8,353 bases of DNA from Chloroflexota bacterium (GTDB taxonomy: Bacteria > Chloroflexota > UBA4733): contig JAMCTA010000108.1 in assembly GCA_023381895.1 (NCBI GenBank), positions 1 to 8,353 of the forward strand, read 5' to 3'. Below are positions 1 through 6,110 of this stretch, piece after piece (position 1 is the stretch's first letter; each line of letters starts with the position of its first letter). A model generated the notes under the pieces. That model worked only from the letters and a program-made list of their open reading frames with translations. It was not told where the DNA came from and ran no database searches. Made by a program: the position numbers and the translations under genes.

Positions 1-1
1 T

Positions 2-352
2 GTTGGCGACGACATGGTTGGTGGCTACTTCTCGGCTGGCGCTGAGGGCTTCACCTCGAGCATCTCCAATTTCATGCCGGACGTCGCCGTCGCACTGTTC
101 AACGCAGCCTCGTCTGGTGACTTCGCCTCCGTGCGCGAGATCACCGCCAAGAAAGTACAGGACTTCTACGATCTCCGCATCCGCCGCAAGGGCTACGAGG
201 TAAGCATGGTCAAAGAAGCGATGGGGCTGCTCGGCAGGCGCGCTGGCCCTGTCCGCCCACCGCTTGTCAACGTCACGGCGGAGGATCGGGAGCGGTTGCA
301 CGCAGCACTCGAACGCGCCGGATTGCTCCTGAGCGCTGCCACACAGCGCTAG
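2..352 (+). CDS. Dihydrodipicolinate synthase-family lyase/dehydratase, C-terminal part (5' end outside window)
   Basis: Reading from base 2 is open from the window edge to the TAG at 350-352, giving about 116 C-terminal residues; the ATG at 14 is internal, not the start. The end of the protein shows the tail typical of DapA-fold enzymes: an SSISNF segment, a GDF-containing helix, then KGYEVSMVKEA and GPVRPPL followed by an acidic final helix. The KGYxVSxxK and AGPVRxPL pattern is closest to 5-dehydro-4-deoxyglucarate dehydratase (KdgD), which converts that sugar acid to 2-oxoglutarate semialdehyde with loss of water and CO2 through a lysine Schiff base. The catalytic lysine and tyrosine lie upstream of the window, so the substrate cannot be settled. 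N-acetylneuraminate lyase-like or other DHDPS-family activity remains possible. It precedes the NamZ fusion gene by 113 bp on the same strand and may belong to the same sugar-utilisation locus. Confidence 0.82.
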   Translation, partial: VGDDMVGGYFSAGAEGFTSSISNFMPDVAVALFNAASSGDFASVREITAKKVQDFYDLRIRRKGYEVSMVKEAMGLLGRRAGPVRPPLVNVTAEDRERLHAALERAGLLLSAATQR

Positions 353-369
353 CTAGCCAGACCAGGAAC

Positions 370-401
370 GAGCCGCCGCTGTCAGTGGTTAGGGGCGGCT
401 C
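370..401 (+). terminator. Stem-loop after the DHDPS-family gene, possible terminator
   Basis: GAGCCGCC (370-377) and GGCGGCTC (394-401) are perfect 8-bp inverted arms around a 16-nt loop, starting 17 bp after the stop codon. No T-run follows, so it is not a classical intrinsic terminator. It may end transcription weakly, protect the 3' end, or be fortuitous in GC-rich DNA. Confidence 0.35.
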
Positions 402-465
402 AGCGGCGTCGTGCAGACGGAGGGGCAATGCCGGTATCTGGCCGTCAGGCGGGGAGGTAAACGCG

Positions 466-2454
466 ATGCGTGTTGGTCTCGAAGTACTGCTCACGGACCG
501 TGCTGAAGCCGCGCGGGGGCGGCGTGTCGGCATCGTGAGCAACCCCAACGGCGTCCTACCATCGTTTGAGAGCATTGTCAGCGTGCTTCCCCGGGCTGGC
601 GCCAAGGTCGTGGCCCTGTTCGGCCCGGAGCACGGCCTCGCGGGAGCCGCTCAGGCAGGTGAGCACGTGGGCGCAGCACGCGACCCACAACTCGGCATTC
701 CCATCTACAGCCTCTACGGTGAAACGCGCACGCCCACACCGGCGATGCTCACCGGGATCGACACGCTCGTCTTCGATATGCAGGACGCCGGCGCTCGCTT
801 CTATACGTTCATCTTCACGATGGCTCGTTGTATGGAGGCGGCGCGAGAGCACGGCCTCGCTATGGTCGTCCTGGACCGCCCCAACCCCCTCGGCGGACTG
901 GCAGTAGAAGGTCCGGTGGTGCAGCCGGAGCTCGACTCCTTCGTCGGCGCCTACGGTCTGCCGGTGCGCTACGGTCTCACTATTGGTGAGCTCGCTCACC
1001 TCTTCAACACTGTGGGAGGGATCGGCTGCGACCTCACGGTCATACCCCTGGACGGCTGGCGCCGCTCCTGGTGGTACGAGACTACTGGTCTACCGTGGAT
1101 CTTGCCATCGCCGAACCTCCCGACGGTCGACTCGTGCTTCGCCTTCGCTGCCACCTGTCCGATCGAGGGGACGAACGTGTCGGAAGGGCGCGGTACCACC
1201 CGTCCTTTCGAGCTCGTGGGAGCACCGTTCATCGACGCGGACCAGCTGGCCCAGGCGCTGCGCGGCTTCGCGCTCCCCGGCACCGCGTTCCGCCCTTGTC
1301 ACTTCACCCCGACGTTCTCCAAGTGGCAGGGTGAGACGTGCCACGGTATCCAGCTCTACATCACCGATCGTGGGACCTACGCGCCCGCCCGCACCGGCGT
1401 TGCCCTCCTGCTCGCACTCCGCCGCCTCTACCCGGAGCAGCTCCACTGGCGCGATGAGGGGCGTACCGTCGATCGCCTCGCCGGCGACACACGCATCCGC
1501 GTGAGTATCGATCGCGAAGAGCCGCTAGAGGAGATCGAAGCGGCCTGGCAGCCAGGACTCGAGCGCTTCCGCCAGGTACGCCGCGAGCTCCTGGGGGGGC
1601 GCCGCGGTGGTCGTTCGCTCGCCAGCATCACACCCGCGAGCGAGCTAATCCGCACTGGTGGCGGTGCTGAGCCCTGGCGGGCGTTGCGCAATGAGCTCCG
1701 TCACATCGCTCTCACGGCTGGCGGCCGGTGGGGCATCGCCTTCCGCGACCTCAGCGGCGGCGATGGCTTCAGCATCAATGGTGAGACCGTGTTCCCCGGC
1801 GCCAGCGCGAGCAAGGTTCCACTCTTGCTGGAAGTCCTGCGTCGCGTGGACAGCGGACAGCTACGCCTGGAAGAGCCGGTGACCGTGAGCGTGCAGGATG
1901 GCGAGAACGCTCGCCTTGGCAGCGGCATCCTCATCCACCTCCGCCACCCGATCACCGTGACGCTGCACGATTTGTGCGAGCTGGCGATCAACCTCAGCGA
2001 CAATGTTGCGAGCAATGAGCTCATCGATCGAGTGGGCCTTGCGGCGGTCAACAGCAGCCTCACTGCGTGGGGCTGTGAGCGGATGCGGCTCACGCACCAC
2101 TTCCGAGACTTTGCTACGCTGCGTGAACCAGACCACAACCCGGTGGTTCCCGACGAGATGGCTCACATCCTCACCCGCCTGTGGCAGCGTGAGCTCGCTC
2201 TCAGTGACACTGCCCTCGACTACCTGTCGCGCTGCTCCGGCACGACCCGCCTGCCGCTTCACCTCCCTGACAGCGCCCGCGTGTACCACAAGACCGGCAC
2301 CCTACGGGGAATCGTGCACGATGCAGGCATCGTCGAGAGCCCTTTCGGGACCTACGTGCTCGTGTGCTTCTCCGATGGAGGTGAGGACAATCTGGTTGCG
2401 GGCCAGGCTATCGCTCGCATGTCCCAAGCCGTCTGGCACGCCGTCAGCCGCTGA
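466..2454 (+). CDS. NamZ/DUF1343 exo-beta-N-acetylmuramidase domain fused to a class-A-beta-lactamase-fold serine hydrolase
   Basis: The protein has 662 residues from ATG 466, chosen because GGGGAGG lies 8 nt upstream and the DUF1343 domain begins right there; an in-frame GTG at 385 would add 27 unconserved residues. Residues about 1-400 carry NamZ (YbbC/DUF1343) hallmarks: FGPEHG at 52-57, DMQDAGARFYT at 104-114, LDRPNP at 136-141, and EGTN...SEGRGT at 234-244. Family members remove terminal MurNAc from peptidoglycan fragments. After a short linker, residues about 415-662 form a penicillin-recognising serine hydrolase: SASK at 447-450 (nucleophile Ser447, Lys450), SDN at 511-513, KTG at 609-611. 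An EPDHN at 554-558 resembles the class A omega-loop ExxxN, but the following loop is short. In Bacillus subtilis namZ (ybbC) neighbours amiE (ybbE), a beta-lactamase-fold muramyl amidase, so the fusion may couple glycosidase and amidase steps (inference). No signal peptide is visible, suggesting a cytoplasmic enzyme. Confidence 0.9.
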   Translation: MRVGLEVLLTDRAEAARGRRVGIVSNPNGVLPSFESIVSVLPRAGAKVVALFGPEHGLAGAAQAGEHVGAARDPQLGIPIYSLYGETRTPTPAMLTGIDTLVFDMQDAGARFYTFIFTMARCMEAAREHGLAMVVLDRPNPLGGLAVEGPVVQPELDSFVGAYGLPVRYGLTIGELAHLFNTVGGIGCDLTVIPLDGWRRSWWYETTGLPWILPSPNLPTVDSCFAFAATCPIEGTNVSEGRGTTRPFELVGAPFIDADQLAQALRGFALPGTAFRPCHFTPTFSKWQGETCHGIQLYITDRGTYAPARTGVALLLALRRLYPEQLHWRDEGRTVDRLAGDTRIRVSIDREEPLEEIEAAWQPGLERFRQVRRELLGGRRGGRSLASITPASELIRTGGGAEPWRALRNELRHIALTAGGRWGIAFRDLSGGDGFSINGETVFPGASASKVPLLLEVLRRVDSGQLRLEEPVTVSVQDGENARLGSGILIHLRHPITVTLHDLCELAINLSDNVASNELIDRVGLAAVNSSLTAWGCERMRLTHHFRDFATLREPDHNPVVPDEMAHILTRLWQRELALSDTALDYLSRCSGTTRLPLHLPDSARVYHKTGTLRGIVHDAGIVESPFGTYVLVCFSDGGEDNLVAGQAIARMSQAVWHAVSR

Positions 2455-2468
2455 GCAGCCAGGACACT

Positions 2469-2480
2469 CGGCACGTGCCG
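2469..2480. other. Perfect 12-bp palindrome downstream of the NamZ fusion gene
   Basis: CGGCACGTGCCG is fully self-complementary and lies 14 bp after the TGA of the fusion gene, followed by TAGATTCTTC. It could form a small 4-bp hairpin acting as a weak terminator, or be a dimeric-protein binding site with an E-box-like CACGTG core. There is no strong T-run, and neither role is established. Confidence 0.3.
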
Positions 2481-2585
2481 TAGATTCTTCACCATCAAGG
2501 AGTAGGTTCTCCCGAGTCTCTTGCCGAGGTGATGCTCGACCGCATCGAGGTTGCGTTCGCGGCGATCCGCGCCTCAGGGGGCTTG

Positions 2586-2595
2586 CACACGTTTG
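2586..2595. promoter_or_regulatory. Putative LacI-family operator, upstream site (CAnACGTnTG)
   Basis: CACACGTTTG fits CAnACGTnTG, a CG-centred palindrome of the kind bound by LacI/PurR/CcpA-type repressors. It sits inside a wider inverted repeat, TGCACA (2584-2589) and TGTGCA (2594-2599). It lies about 130 bp before the lacI-type start and upstream of the candidate -10 element. The same pattern recurs at 2637-2646. Assignment to the adjacent repressor is inference. Confidence 0.45.
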
Positions 2596-2620
2596 TGCAT
2601 CCGCGGAACCTGTGCTACTG

Positions 2621-2629
2621 TGGTAATAT
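2621..2629 (+). promoter_or_regulatory. Candidate extended -10 promoter of the LacI-family gene
   Basis: TGGTAATAT reads as an extended -10 (TGn followed by TAATAT at 2624-2629). The 17-bp-spaced -35 position is CCGCGG, a poor match, which is tolerable only because of the TG extension. Transcription would start near 2636, giving a leader of about 85 nt and placing the downstream operator-like site over the start point. Confidence 0.4.
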
Positions 2630-2636
2630 GGTCGGT

Positions 2637-2646
2637 CAAACGTATG
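2637..2646. promoter_or_regulatory. Putative LacI-family operator, downstream site (CAnACGTnTG)
   Basis: CAAACGTATG matches the same CAnACGTnTG pattern as 2586-2595, with flanking T and A extending the symmetry (2636-2647). The centres of the two sites are 51 bp apart, about five helical turns. This site overlaps the predicted transcription start, a position suited to repression by blocking polymerase. Autoregulation by the adjacent repressor is inferred. Confidence 0.5.
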
Positions 2647-2722
2647 ATCAGCTGGGCAGTCTGGCGCTCTCTGGTGGGGTGTATCATCGTTGTCTCTGCC
2701 GAGCAAGGAGACCGTCACTGGG

Positions 2723-3739
2723 GTGAGTCCTACGATCAAAGATATCGCGCGTGAGCTGGGGCTCGACTCGTCAACGGTATCCCTCGCTCTTCGGAACCAG
2801 ACGCGCATCTCCCTCGCCACCCGTTTGCGCGTCCAGGAGGTGGCGCGACAGCTTGGCTACGTACCCAATCGCGCTGCCCAGACGCTCCGGCAGGGCCGCT
2901 CCCGCACACTAAGCCTCGTGCTCTGGGGCAACCCCACGACGCTGCTGCCTGAGACATTTGCCGAGACGGCATTGTCAGTGACCAACGCGGCGTTTCACTC
3001 TGACTACGCGGTTCTCGTGTGGCAGGCCACCGAGGAAAGGCTGCTCACCACCCCGCTCGCCCGCTTCCCGGAGTTGCGCCAGACGGACGGAGCGGTCTTC
3101 GTCGGGGAGACAGCTGATCGTGAAGGTCTTGCTGAGCTGGTTCGCACTGGTTACCCCCTCATCCATCTCGGAGAGCGCTATCTCGACGGTGTCGACCTGC
3201 CCTTCGTCAGCGGCAACTTCGTGCAAGGCGGCGCTCTCGCTGCGGAGCACCTCAGTCGCAACGGGCATCGCCGGATGGCGGTGCTCTGTGGGCGGCACAA
3301 GCACATCCCTGAGATCCCAGCCCGCCGCCTCGCAGGCTTCGCTCGCGTGGCTGGAGATCGTCTCGTCGCTGCCATCGACGTGGACATCGGCGAAGAGCTC
3401 GACACTATCGTGCCGCAAATCAGAGAGCTCGGCGTCACCGCCGTCTTTTCGACCGAGCCGCACGTTGCGCTCTCCCTGCTCTCGGCTTGCCGCCGCGAGG
3501 GTGTCGCAGTGCCCGAGGATCTCAGCATCGTCGCCTTCGATAGCCCGCCAGAGCTGGCGCTCACGAATCCACCGCTGACTTGCATCTATCAACCGCGCGA
3601 TCACGTCGGCGAACGGGCAGTGGAGCTTCTCGCCGTGGCGATTGAAAAGGGTGTTCCCGTCCAGCGATCTGAGGTCTTCCCTTGCACACTCATCGAGCGC
3701 GGATCAGTCGCCCCACCTCGAGAAAGGACGGAGCCGTGA
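2723..3739 (+). CDS. LacI-family transcriptional regulator
   Basis: The protein has 338 residues from GTG 2723. That start is preferred because AAGGAG lies 12 nt upstream and the DNA-binding domain then begins at residue 4, as usual in the family; an in-frame TTG at 2690 would add 11 residues. The N-terminal helix-turn-helix is TIKDIARELG...STVSLAL (residues 4-23), followed by the hinge region LGYVPNRAAQTLRQGRS (44-60), whose Leu55 sits where the minor-groove-intercalating leucine is found. Residues about 61-330 form the periplasmic-binding-protein-like ligand domain, ending in the typical LIERGSVAPP tail. Such proteins usually repress sugar-uptake operons and release DNA when a sugar or sugar phosphate binds. 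It precedes an ABC sugar importer and directly overlaps a permease relic, so the transporter operon is its most likely target, together with its own promoter. The ligand cannot be read from the sequence. Confidence 0.93.
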   Translation: MSPTIKDIARELGLDSSTVSLALRNQTRISLATRLRVQEVARQLGYVPNRAAQTLRQGRSRTLSLVLWGNPTTLLPETFAETALSVTNAAFHSDYAVLVWQATEERLLTTPLARFPELRQTDGAVFVGETADREGLAELVRTGYPLIHLGERYLDGVDLPFVSGNFVQGGALAAEHLSRNGHRRMAVLCGRHKHIPEIPARRLAGFARVAGDRLVAAIDVDIGEELDTIVPQIRELGVTAVFSTEPHVALSLLSACRREGVAVPEDLSIVAFDSPPELALTNPPLTCIYQPRDHVGERAVELLAVAIEKGVPVQRSEVFPCTLIERGSVAPPRERTEP

Positions 3740-3951
3740 GCACAGCACCACTGGCAGTCCAACCAAGCCACCGCCGCTGACACCTCACTCAGGCCTGGAG
3801 GGAATCCATCGCCTTCTCCCTTTTCCTCTCACCCTGGATCGTCGGATTCTTGGGGCTCGCTCTCGGACCGCTCCTCACCTCTTTCTTCCGGAGCTTTACC
3901 AGCTACGAGGCAGTGCACCTGCCCCCAGTCATCGTGCGAAACCTAGACTAA
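3736..3951 (+). pseudogene. Decayed MalF/UgpA-type ABC sugar permease, N-terminal remnant
   Basis: A GTG at 3736 overlaps the lacI stop (GTGA) and opens MSTAPLAVQPSHRR, ended by TGA at 3778-3780. The same frame then continues with an unmistakable permease N-terminus (ESIAFSLFLSPWIVGFLGL, then GPLL, then SFTSY) until TAA at 3949-3951. Over 35 residues it matches the intact permease at 4217 at 19 positions (ESxAFxxFLxPWxVGF...GP...SFTSY), covering the cytoplasmic lead-in and transmembrane helix 1. Homology is lost after the PP of the first external loop, and the rest of the permease, including the EAA loop, is absent. The nonsense codon plus loss of about 80% of the gene indicate a pseudogene. 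The translational overlap with lacI suggests an ancestral lacI-permease operon. A sequencing error could explain the TGA but not the missing remainder. Confidence 0.8.
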
Positions 3952-3987
3952 TAGGGCGTTACCCGTGATTTGACTGGCGCCTGACGG

Positions 3988-4033
3988 TCCCTCACCCTGC
4001 CTCCGGCATCCCTCACCCGCCACGCGGGAGAGG
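3988..4033. repeat. Intergenic CCCTCACCC-type hairpin repeat
   Basis: TCCCTCACCC occurs twice (3988-3997 and 4009-4018). The second copy leads into a stem-loop: CCTCACCCGC (4011-4020), loop CAC, GCGGGAGAGG (4024-4033), ten pairs with one mismatch. This resembles short REP-like intergenic repeats built on CCCTCACCC/GGGAGAGG in many GC-rich genomes. It lies between the permease relic and the importer promoter, and could act as a transcription barrier or simply mark debris left by the deletion. Confidence 0.45.
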
Positions 4034-4090
4034 AACTCCTTATGGGGAGGCCTGCGAGTACCGGTCAGAAGAGGAGTAACGGACTACTAA

Positions 4091-4113
4091 GAATGTGATT
4101 AGAGTCCACATTC
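4091..4113. promoter_or_regulatory. Inverted repeat upstream of the importer promoter, candidate regulator site
   Basis: GAATGTG (4091-4097) and CACATTC (4107-4113) are perfect 7-bp inverted arms separated by 9 nt. The repeat ends 16 bp before the TTGACA hexamer, a position suited to an activator or accessory repressor. It is not the CAnACGTnTG pattern seen before lacI, so a different protein may bind here. Confidence 0.4.
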
Positions 4114-4129
4114 CGCTCAATTCCAACGA

Positions 4130-4156
4130 TTGACAGCCCGTCCAGGGTTGTATAAG
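4130..4156 (+). promoter_or_regulatory. Candidate sigma-70-type promoter of the ABC importer operon
   Basis: A consensus TTGACA (4130-4135) is followed after 15 bp by TATAAG (4151-4156), itself preceded by TTG. The spacing is shorter than the usual 17 bp, the main weakness. The predicted start near 4163 leaves a leader of about 55 nt before ATG 4217. An operator-like CAACGATTG (4124-4132) overlaps the -35 hexamer. Confidence 0.5.
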
Positions 4157-4216
4157 CTCAATGCAGCAGGGGCCGGTGGATCGTGCTTCTGCTGCAATTG
4201 CTCCGAAGGAGCGTCC

Positions 4217-5158
4217 ATGAGCGCTGCCAACCTGTCCTGGCGCAGCCAGCGAGCGCCCTGGCGCCTGTCACGGGCCGGGCGCGAGTCGCTCGCTTTCTAC
4301 GCCTTTCTTACTCCCTGGCTCGTGGGGTTCGTGGTGCTGACCGCCGGGCCAATCATTGCAACGTTGGTGCTCAGCTTCACGTCCTACAATATCGTTGCAC
4401 CGCCACGGTTCGTCGGTCTCACCAACTACAGCGTCCTGGTCCATACCCACCTCTTTTGGCAGGCGCTCAAGGTGACGCTCGTCTACACGCTTGGCAGTGT
4501 GCCGCTCACCGTCATCGGTGCATTGGTGGTGGCGAGCCTTCTGAACCAGCGTTTGCCCGGTCTTTCCGTATGGCGAACCATTTACTACCTCCCGGTCGTC
4601 ACCGCCGGCGTCGCGGTTGCCCTCTTGTGGTCTTGGGTGTTTCTCCCCGATTATGGACTGGCAAACAGTCTGCTCTGGACGCTCTTTCACATTCATGGTC
4701 CCCAGTGGTTCTTTAGCGAGACGTGGGTTCTCCCTGCGTTCATCATGATGAGCGTCTGGGGCGTCGGCGGTCCTATGTTGATCTACCTTGCCGGCATGCA
4801 GGGTATTCCAACGCAGCTTTACGAAGCGGCCGAGCTCGATGGCGCCAATGCTTTACAGCGCTACCGGCACGTCACGTTGCCGATGATAACGCCAGTCATC
4901 TTCTTCAACCTCATCACCTCGATGATTGGAACCTTCCAGATCTTCGTCGGCGCCTACGTCATCACACAAGGCGGACCAAACTACGCTTCATATTTCTACG
5001 TCCTTTATCTCTACCAGGAAGCGTTCCAGTACTTTCACATGGGTTATGCGACAGCTCTTGCTTGGGTTCTCTTCCTGGTTATCTTCGTTATGACCGTCCT
5101 AGCATTCTGGTCGTCACGTCACTGGGTGTATTACGAAGGATTTCGATCACGCCCCTGA
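4217..5158 (+). CDS. Carbohydrate ABC transporter permease (CUT1, MalF/UgpA-like)
   Basis: The protein has 313 residues from ATG 4217, supported by GAAGGAG ending 5 nt upstream; the frame stays open back to a TTG at 4130, but that codon is part of the -35 hexamer. It is an inner-membrane permease subunit with about six hydrophobic helices. Helix 1 covers residues 27-52 (FLTPWLVGF...GPIIATL), and the family's SFTSYN...PPRFVGLTNY follows as the first external loop. The cytoplasmic coupling helix is intact: EAAELDG at 203-209 and LP at 221-222, the EAA-G-LP loop that docks on the ATPase. It pairs with the second permease 30 bp downstream, and the binding protein follows. No ATPase gene is present in the window, as is common for CUT1 systems that share an MsmK/UgpC-type ATPase. 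The sugar cannot be identified from the sequence, though MalF-like partners usually carry oligosaccharides or glycerol phosphates. Confidence 0.93.
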   Translation: MSAANLSWRSQRAPWRLSRAGRESLAFYAFLTPWLVGFVVLTAGPIIATLVLSFTSYNIVAPPRFVGLTNYSVLVHTHLFWQALKVTLVYTLGSVPLTVIGALVVASLLNQRLPGLSVWRTIYYLPVVTAGVAVALLWSWVFLPDYGLANSLLWTLFHIHGPQWFFSETWVLPAFIMMSVWGVGGPMLIYLAGMQGIPTQLYEAAELDGANALQRYRHVTLPMITPVIFFNLITSMIGTFQIFVGAYVITQGGPNYASYFYVLYLYQEAFQYFHMGYATALAWVLFLVIFVMTVLAFWSSRHWVYYEGFRSRP

Positions 5159-5188
5159 ACAGCACCATTGTTATGGAGGTGGAGCACC

Positions 5189-6085
5189 GTGGCAGCGAAG
5201 GAGGAGCGACCGGCCGCACGGGCGTTGCCGCTCGCCGTGCCAGCGTTTGGCCGGTTATTTTGGACACGCTTTTGGCGGGCGGTCGCGACGCTCGTGGTCG
5301 CCATCGGAGCCGTCTTCCTCTTGGCACCGCTCGTCTGGATGCTCTCGACATCGCTGAAAGCACCGGGGCAGGTGCTTCTGCTGCCGCCCGTGTGGCTTCC
5401 TCACCCCATCGTCTGGCGCAACTATCCTGATGCGCTCAGCTTTATGCGCGCTGGCGTGGTCTATCGCAACTCCGCTATCATCACGAGTCTCAATGTTCTT
5501 GGACAGGTCATGTCATCCTCTCTGGCTGGATTTGCCTTCGCCCGGCTGCACACACCGTTGAAGAATGCGCTGTTCGTGCTCGTACTCAGCACTATCATGC
5601 TGCCGTTTCAGGCCGTGCTGGTGCCCCAGTTCATCCTCTTCAAATACTTAGGCTGGATCAACACGTTCTTCCCGCTCACCGTGCCGGCCTTTCTCGGAGG
5701 CCCATTCTTCATCTTTCTGATGCGCCAGTTCTTTGCGTCGCTGTCGTCGGAGCTCGATGACGCGGCACGGATTGATGGCTGCGACTACTTCGGGCTGTAC
5801 TGGCGCATCGCCCTGCCGCTCTCCCTGCCAGCCGTGGGTGTGGTCGCGATCCTGACCTTCATGGGGTCATGGAATGATTTTCTCCACCCTCTGATTTACC
5901 TGAACTCGGCCTCGCGTTATACGGTGGCGCTGGCGCTCCAGAACTTCACTGCGGATTACGGTATGACGCCCTGGAACCTGTTGATGGCGGCTTCTCTGGT
6001 CGCCCTGTTGCCGTGCATCATCCTCTTTTTCATCGCGCAGCGTTTCTTCATCCAGGGAATCGTCGTCACGGGCGTCAAAGGTTAG
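5189..6085 (+). CDS. Carbohydrate ABC transporter permease (CUT1, MalG/UgpE-like)
   Basis: The protein has 298 residues from GTG 5189, placed just behind a GGAGGTGGAG ribosome binding site (5175-5184); an in-frame TTG at 5168 lacks such a site. It is the second membrane subunit of the importer. The N-terminal helix (VATLVVAIGAVFLLAPLVWML) leads into the family segment STSLKAP with PPVWLPHP and the NY of the first external loop. The EAA-type coupling loop reads DDAARIDG at 190-197 and ends in ALP at 208-210; the first glutamate of the motif is aspartate here, a common variant in MalG-like subunits. GSWNDFLHPLIYL in the late helices and the FFIQGIVVTGVKG C-terminus are typical of the MalG group. 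It lies 30 bp after the MalF-like gene and 25 bp before the first binding protein, so the three are almost certainly co-transcribed from the promoter near 4130. Confidence 0.94.
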   Translation: MAAKEERPAARALPLAVPAFGRLFWTRFWRAVATLVVAIGAVFLLAPLVWMLSTSLKAPGQVLLLPPVWLPHPIVWRNYPDALSFMRAGVVYRNSAIITSLNVLGQVMSSSLAGFAFARLHTPLKNALFVLVLSTIMLPFQAVLVPQFILFKYLGWINTFFPLTVPAFLGGPFFIFLMRQFFASLSSELDDAARIDGCDYFGLYWRIALPLSLPAVGVVAILTFMGSWNDFLHPLIYLNSASRYTVALALQNFTADYGMTPWNLLMAASLVALLPCIILFFIAQRFFIQGIVVTGVKG

Positions 6086-6110
6086 TGGCTTGGAGCGCAA
6101 GGAGAAAGTC

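Noticed and set aside
385..465. GTG start at 385 for the NamZ fusion protein
   Set aside because: No ribosome binding site, and the extra 27 residues include the hairpin DNA and no family sequence. ATG 466 follows GGGGAGG.
2125..2139. EPDHN in the serine hydrolase as proof of a true class A beta-lactamase
   Set aside because: The ExxxN pattern is suggestive, but the loop to the following VPDEMA is much shorter than a beta-lactamase omega loop, and the fusion to NamZ points to muropeptide chemistry.
2529..2726. Small open frame of 65 codons between the fusion gene and lacI
   Set aside because: It spans the promoter and operator-like sites, lacks a convincing ribosome binding site and resembles no known protein.
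4130..4216. TTG start at 4130 for the first intact permease
   Set aside because: The codon lies inside the TTGACA hexamer, so it would be upstream of the transcription start. ATG 4217 has a GAAGGAG site and starts the family sequence.
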